Below, piece by piece: positions 60,019 through 64,000 of a stretch of 64,000 bases of DNA. The number at the start of each line of letters is the position of its first letter. Positions within the stretch are counted from its first letter, which is position 1. The notes beneath the pieces were generated by a model. That model made no database searches, had not been told where the DNA came from, and worked only from the letters and a program-made list of their open reading frames with translations. Made by a program: the position numbers and the translations under genes. This DNA is from Lewinellaceae bacterium (GTDB lineage: Bacteria > Bacteroidota > Bacteroidia > Chitinophagales > Saprospiraceae), in the NCBI GenBank assembly GCA_020636405.1, contig JACJXW010000005.1, forward strand, positions 558,001 through 622,000. The letters are read 5' to 3'.

Positions 60019-60417
60019 TTAAGTATTTTCGTTTGGCTCCAGCAAGTCCCACAGGTTGCCATACAGGTCCTCAAAAACGGCAACTGTCCCATATACTTCT
60101 TCTTTGGGAGGCCTCACAAATTTGACATTCCTTCTTCTCATCTTTTCGTAATCCCTCCGGAAGTCGTCTGTGAACAGGAAAAGGAAAACGCGGCCACCCG
60201 TTTGATTGCCCACCCTTTCCAATTGCTTTTCATTGGCTGCTTTGGCAAGCAATAAAGAACATTCCTGAGCACCCGGCGGGGCAACTACTACCCATCGTTT
60301 ATCTTCACTGATCCAGGTATCCTCTATCAGCTTGAAATCCAGTTTTTTTGTGTAGAATGTAATGGCCTCGTCGTAATCTCTTACTACCAGTGCAATGTGT
60401 GCTATCCGCTGTTTCAA
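60019..60417 (-). CDS. VOC (glyoxalase-fold) protein
   Basis: A 132-residue protein of the vicinal-oxygen-chelate superfamily. The start codon is TTG at 60417, chosen because KQRIAHIALVVRDYDEAITF begins exactly at the family consensus and no ATG lies nearby in frame. The typical pattern includes YTKKLDFKLIEDT, RWVVVAPPG and VFEDLYGNLWDLLEP, with His and Glu positions suitable for a metal site. Relatives include glyoxalase I, fosfomycin-resistance and bleomycin-resistance proteins; no specific activity can be given. It follows the thioredoxin-MsrA-like gene by 23 bases on the same strand and may be co-transcribed. Confidence 0.9.
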   Translation of the reverse strand: MKQRIAHIALVVRDYDEAITFYTKKLDFKLIEDTWISEDKRWVVVAPPGAQECSLLLAKAANEKQLERVGNQTGGRVFLFLFTDDFRRDYEKMRRRNVKFVRPPKEEVYGTVAVFEDLYGNLWDLLEPNENT

Positions 60418-60440
60418 TGCTTATCGTTTTTTATCAGATT

Positions 60441-61463
60441 TCATCGATTTCCTTCCCATGCCCAGGCAGCAATCATATCCTTGCCGATCACATTTTCCCA
60501 TTTTCCTTCCGGATGAGCCTTCATCTGTTTGGCCAGCTCGGCCTGCCTTGGCGACAATACGCCCTCCGGTGATTTTCCCTGTCCGATCAGGGCGTTGGCA
60601 CGGGCGGCCTGCAGCGGAAACATGGGCACGAAACGGTAGGGAGTCCTGGAGAGATAGTACTTGGGCTCGTGGCCCGGACGGAAGGAGGACCTGGCGCCGG
60701 CTTTTCCCTGTCCCAGCATGGCGATAGCCTCGGCCTTTTGGGCATCATTGTGGGCATAGACCCGATCGGCACAGCGTGCCTGTTGGCCTGCTTCCACTAT
60801 TTCTTTAAAAGAGACGGTTTTGGGGTTGTAAGCCACCTGCACCACTTCACGGCCATCCATAAAGCCGGCTTCGGTGGCGATCACGCCATCCAGCTGGCCC
60901 AGCATTTTTTCACCTGTCCAGAAGCAGTACATGGAGAGCGTGGTGGTTTCCAGGCCTTGCTGCCGTGCCAGCAGTTCTTCGTAGAGCAATTGCAGGTAGA
61001 CGGGGATAGGCTTACTCCGCCGCTCCAGGGCGAACACCATGGCCTGTACCACCCCCAGTTGGGAATAGTTGCCACTTACCCGGGGAATAAGATCCAGCCG
61101 GCCATAGTCGACGATGCGCACCACCGGGTTGTTCCAGGAGGGTTCGTTGTAATAGCGCAGCACTTCGGCGTCCTTGCCGCCCTTGTTGTTGAAAATGGCG
61201 ACCGGCACAAAGAGGGTTTCGATGGCCTCTACGATCAGAGGATGGCTGAGCACTTCGTTGCCGTAATTGCGGCAGGTGGCGCATCCGGGCACCTCCTGGA
61301 AGAGCAGGAACACGGGCTTGTCTTCCAGGGAGGCTCGTTCCAGGCCGGTTTCGAAATCGCGTAACCATCGAACTTTGCCAAGTTCTTCCGGGGAGTTGGA
61401 GCGGGCGGGCTGGCTGCAGCCGCAAAACAATAGCAACGCTGGTAGTAACAAGGATAAACGCAT
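60441..61463 (-). CDS. VPGUxxT-type thioredoxin-like/MsrA-like lipoprotein
   Basis: A 340-residue lipoprotein; ATG 61463 gives the signal ending LFCGCS. An N-terminal thioredoxin-like domain (about 20-150) has LFQEVPGCATCRNYGNEVLS, which is the VPGUxxT-type motif with Cys in place of selenocysteine. A second domain (about 155-260) resembles methionine sulfoxide reductase A: YCFWTGEKMLGQLDGV (near residue 178) fits the MsrA GCFW region, followed by ATEAGFMDGREVVQVAYNP. The C-terminal part has MFPLQAARANALIGQGKSPE, similar to MsrA ends. It is probably a periplasmic redox repair protein. Selenoprotein relatives carry Sec at the first Cys; this one codes TGC and needs no SECIS. Confidence 0.85.
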   Translation of the reverse strand: MRLSLLLPALLLFCGCSQPARSNSPEELGKVRWLRDFETGLERASLEDKPVFLLFQEVPGCATCRNYGNEVLSHPLIVEAIETLFVPVAIFNNKGGKDAEVLRYYNEPSWNNPVVRIVDYGRLDLIPRVSGNYSQLGVVQAMVFALERRSKPIPVYLQLLYEELLARQQGLETTTLSMYCFWTGEKMLGQLDGVIATEAGFMDGREVVQVAYNPKTVSFKEIVEAGQQARCADRVYAHNDAQKAEAIAMLGQGKAGARSSFRPGHEPKYYLSRTPYRFVPMFPLQAARANALIGQGKSPEGVLSPRQAELAKQMKAHPEGKWENVIGKDMIAAWAWEGNR

Positions 61464-61676
61464 GGTGGCTGTGAATTGACCGTTCAAATATACTGGTTGG
61501 GAAGTTACGAAATTGAAGCGGAGCGGACAAGCCGGCCGAATAGCGGAAGGCCATGGCTGTAAGCAGCCATAGATTTTTTCCGTATTTTCGTCTCCTCAAA
61601 AGGCTGTCCCATAAATGCTTTTATCCTGACAAACTTAAAAGCCAGGCGTGGAACCGCCTCAAAAACCGAATTGCTT

Positions 61677-64000
61677 ATGAGACTTCTTTTCCTCGCCCTG
61701 ATTGTAAGCGCCTGCTGCTCCACCGCATGGGCCCAAATGCCGACGATAGCTGAAAAAACGAAGGGTTTTCAGGCTTATGAAGGCTTTTTTACATTCTATT
61801 ATGATGCTAAGGACGGCAAGATCTGGCTGGAAGTGGATAAATGGGAAGAAGCGTTTCTCTACGTCAACTCCCTGGCCGGCGGCCTGGGATCTAACGACAT
61901 TGGCCTGGACCGCAACCAACTGGGAGAAAGCCGGGTGGTGAAGTTTCTGCGTTCAGGGCCCAAAGTATTACTTTTGGAGCCCAACTATAAATTCCGGGCC
62001 GATACAGACAATCCCGAAGAGCGCCGAACGGTAGAAGATGCCTTTGCCCAATCTGTTTTGGGCGGTTTCAAAGTTGAAGCGGAAGAGGACAGCCGGGTAC
62101 TGATCGACCTGACTCCCTTCCTGCTACGCGATGCCCATGGCGTGGCGGAACGATTGAAAAGCCGGAAGCAGGGAACCTACAAACTGGATGAAAAGCGGTC
62201 GGCCCTCTGGTTGGAACGCACGAGGAATTTCCCGAAGAACAGTGAGTTCGAGGCTCTGATCACCTTTGAAGGTAACCCCGAAGGCGACGAGGTGCGTTCG
62301 GTCGTCCCTACACCTGAGGCTGTGAGCTTACGCATGCATCACAGCCTGGTGGAATTACCCGATGGCAACTACCGGCCTCGCGCCTTTGACCCCCGTTCGG
62401 GTTATTATCCGCTGAGCTTTCAGGATTACGGCACCCCTATCGGCGAGCCCCTAACCCGGCGTTTTATCTTTCGCCACCGCCTGGAGAAGAAAAATCCCGG
62501 CTCCAGGATGAGCGAACCCGTGGAGCCCATTGTATACTATATCGACCGGGGCGTGCCGGAGCCCATCAAGTCGGCCCTGATGGAGGGCGCGTCCTGGTGG
62601 AACCAGGCCTTTGAAGCCGCCGGTTACCGCAATGCGTTCCAGGTGAAGGAGTTGCCCGAAGGCGCCGACCCTATGGATGTGCGGTACAACGTCATCAACT
62701 GGGTGCATCGTTCTACCCGGGGCTGGTCTTATGGTTCGTCGGTTTCCGATCCGCGCACCGGGGAGATCATCAAAGGGCACGTATTGCTGGGCTCTCTGCG
62801 GGTGCGCCAGGACTTCCTGATCGCTCAGGGCCTCATCCGGTCCTATGAAGAAGGCCAGGCTCCCGATCCCCGGCTGGAGCAGATGGCCCTGGCGCGTCTG
62901 CGGCAACTCTCTGCCCATGAGGTGGGGCATACCCTTGGCCTTACCCATAACTTTGCCTCCAGTTACAACGACAGGGCTTCGGTTATGGATTACCCCCATC
63001 CTTATATCACGCTCAACGACAAAGGGGAAATGGACTTTTCTAACGCTTACGACACAGGAATCGGCGAATGGGATAAGCAAGCCATACTTTATGGCTATCA
63101 GGATTTTCCGAAAAAAACGGATGAAGCTGCAGCGCTGGATGGTATCCTCCGGCAAACCATCGCCATGGGGTTGAAGTTCATTTCTGACGAAAGCGCCCGT
63201 CCGGAAGGCGGCGGCCATCCCCATGCGCATCTTTGGGACAATGGCGCTTCGCCGGTTGAGGAACTTGAACGATTGTTGAAAACCCGCGAAAAGGCTCTGG
63301 CAGCGTTTGGAGAAGCAAATATCGCCGAAGGCCTCCCGCTGGCCTCTCTGGAGGATGTGCTGGCGCCTCTGTATTTTGCCCACCGATATCAGGTGGAGGC
63401 GGTGGCCAAGCTCATCGGCGGAGTCGACTATACCTATGCCGTTCGAGGCGATGGACAGGAGACAGTGGCCAAGGTGGTTTCCCCGGAGATGCAGCGCCAG
63501 GCGATGAGGGCTCTTCAGCAAATCCTCCGGCCCAGGGCGTTGGCTCTTCCCGAAAGCTTGCTGAACGTAGTGCCGCCTCAGCCCATCGGTTATCGCCGGG
63601 GGCGCGAGCTGTTCAAAACCTATAATGGCGGCATTGGCCTCGATGTACTTGCCGCCGCCGAAGCCGCGCTGAATCACACCATACAACTCCTGCTTCATCC
63701 GCAACGACTCGCCCGCCTGGTCGAACAGCATGCCCGCGATGAAGAGCAGCTCGATGTCAATTACCTCATAGAGGAGGTCCTTACCTCCGTCCAGGTGCAC
63801 AGCGATCAAAGCCCCCTGGAAAAACAGATCGCCCGCATCGGGGAGAAACTGGCCCTGCACCAATTGCTGCGGCTGGCACAGGGCGGGGAAGTCATGTCGC
63901 AGGTATCCGCTATTGCCTTGTTCAAGGCCAACCAGATCGAAGATTACGTGGAGGTACTCCTCGGTAAGGAAGAGGATGTAGAACAACAAGCACATTATAT
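61677..64000 (+). CDS. zinc metalloprotease (DUF5117/HExxH), 5' part
   Basis: The gene starts at ATG 61677 and runs past the window end; 774 codons are visible without a stop. A signal peptide (RLLFLALIVSACCSTAWAQ) is followed by a beta-rich prodomain (about 20-260) that includes YEGFFTFYYDAKDGKIWLEV, typical of DUF5118/DUF5117-type proteins. The catalytic zinc motif is His414 in HEVGHTLGLTHNF (414-426), extended with a Met-turn region SVMDYPHPYI. It is an exported metzincin-like peptidase common in Bacteroidota; whether the end carries a T9SS sorting domain cannot be seen here. Translation is continuous and all metal ligands are present. Confidence 0.93.
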   Translation, partial: MRLLFLALIVSACCSTAWAQMPTIAEKTKGFQAYEGFFTFYYDAKDGKIWLEVDKWEEAFLYVNSLAGGLGSNDIGLDRNQLGESRVVKFLRSGPKVLLLEPNYKFRADTDNPEERRTVEDAFAQSVLGGFKVEAEEDSRVLIDLTPFLLRDAHGVAERLKSRKQGTYKLDEKRSALWLERTRNFPKNSEFEALITFEGNPEGDEVRSVVPTPEAVSLRMHHSLVELPDGNYRPRAFDPRSGYYPLSFQDYGTPIGEPLTRRFIFRHRLEKKNPGSRMSEPVEPIVYYIDRGVPEPIKSALMEGASWWNQAFEAAGYRNAFQVKELPEGADPMDVRYNVINWVHRSTRGWSYGSSVSDPRTGEIIKGHVLLGSLRVRQDFLIAQGLIRSYEEGQAPDPRLEQMALARLRQLSAHEVGHTLGLTHNFASSYNDRASVMDYPHPYITLNDKGEMDFSNAYDTGIGEWDKQAILYGYQDFPKKTDEAAALDGILRQTIAMGLKFISDESARPEGGGHPHAHLWDNGASPVEELERLLKTREKALAAFGEANIAEGLPLASLEDVLAPLYFAHRYQVEAVAKLIGGVDYTYAVRGDGQETVAKVVSPEMQRQAMRALQQILRPRALALPESLLNVVPPQPIGYRRGRELFKTYNGGIGLDVLAAAEAALNHTIQLLLHPQRLARLVEQHARDEEQLDVNYLIEEVLTSVQVHSDQSPLEKQIARIGEKLALHQLLRLAQGGEVMSQVSAIALFKANQIEDYVEVLLGKEEDVEQQAHY

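Overview
The window comes from a Bacteroidota chromosome, most likely a marine or activated-sludge Saprospiraceae-type bacterium. The evidence is a PorP/SprF and PorE-like pair of the type IX secretion system (T9SS), two secreted proteins with T9SS C-terminal sorting domains, a carboxypeptidase-regulatory TonB-dependent receptor, Na+-translocating NADH:quinone reductase (NQR), DUF1573, DUF6503 and NIPSNAP lipoproteins, and several -7 boxes of the Bacteroidota form TAnnTTTG. Coding sequence is fairly GC-rich, so long antisense reading frames are common and were ignored. No rRNA, tRNA or CRISPR array was seen.

Layout. 1-5.4 kb: end of a PhoD-like phosphatase, a DUF6503-like lipoprotein, a GT9 glycosyltransferase, a two-domain esterase on the minus strand, and a PorP/SprF protein. 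5.5-8.9 kb: a PorE-like OmpA protein with an extra DUF1573 domain, then the NMN transporter PnuC. 8.9-13.6 kb: three consecutive exported proteins, namely a caspase-TPR protein, a second caspase-fold protein and a TPR-only protein. 14.4-21.0 kb: a complete nqrABCDEF operon with a -7 box in front and a strong terminator behind; NqrA carries an unusual membrane-anchored N-terminal extension. 21.3-27.1 kb: a DUF2461 protein between palindromic repeats, a class D beta-lactamase, a Crp/Fnr regulator, an SDR oxidoreductase, then CreD and a membrane histidine kinase on the minus strand. 27.4-35.7 kb: a double NTF2-like protein, a very acidic unknown protein, and a sugar-processing group (cytochrome c/PA14/propeller/DUF1080 lipoprotein, MFS transporter, Gfo/Idh/MocA oxidoreductase). 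36.1-41.7 kb: two large T9SS cargo proteins built from shared modules. 42.3-46.0 kb: a membrane protein, a complete IS3-family element sitting inside a heptamer repeat array, a Crp/Fnr regulator, a DinB-like protein and a small exported protein. 46.3-52.0 kb: a sugar isomerase/epimerase, a TonB-dependent receptor, a DoxX-like protein and a GNAT protein. 52.0-57.0 kb, minus strand: ATP-dependent DNA ligase, its partner exonuclease, an NTF2-like protein and a three-PAS histidine kinase. 57.4-64.0 kb: small metabolic and membrane proteins, a TPR lipoprotein interrupted by an in-frame stop, a thioredoxin/MsrA-like fusion and the first 2.3 kb of a zinc metalloprotease gene.

How the parts fit. NQR exports Na+ and reduces quinone. 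The PorP/SprF-PorE pair belongs to the apparatus that moves and anchors T9SS cargo such as the two modular proteins at 36-42 kb. The 29-35 kb group, and possibly the isomerase at 46 kb, looks like uptake and oxidation of sugars or keto-sugars. Intergenic DNA is rich in palindromic 7-8 bp-unit arrays and MITE-like elements; one array has been split by the IS3 element, leaving a clean 3-bp target duplication. The least explained gene set is the caspase/caspase/TPR trio at 8.9-13.6 kb.
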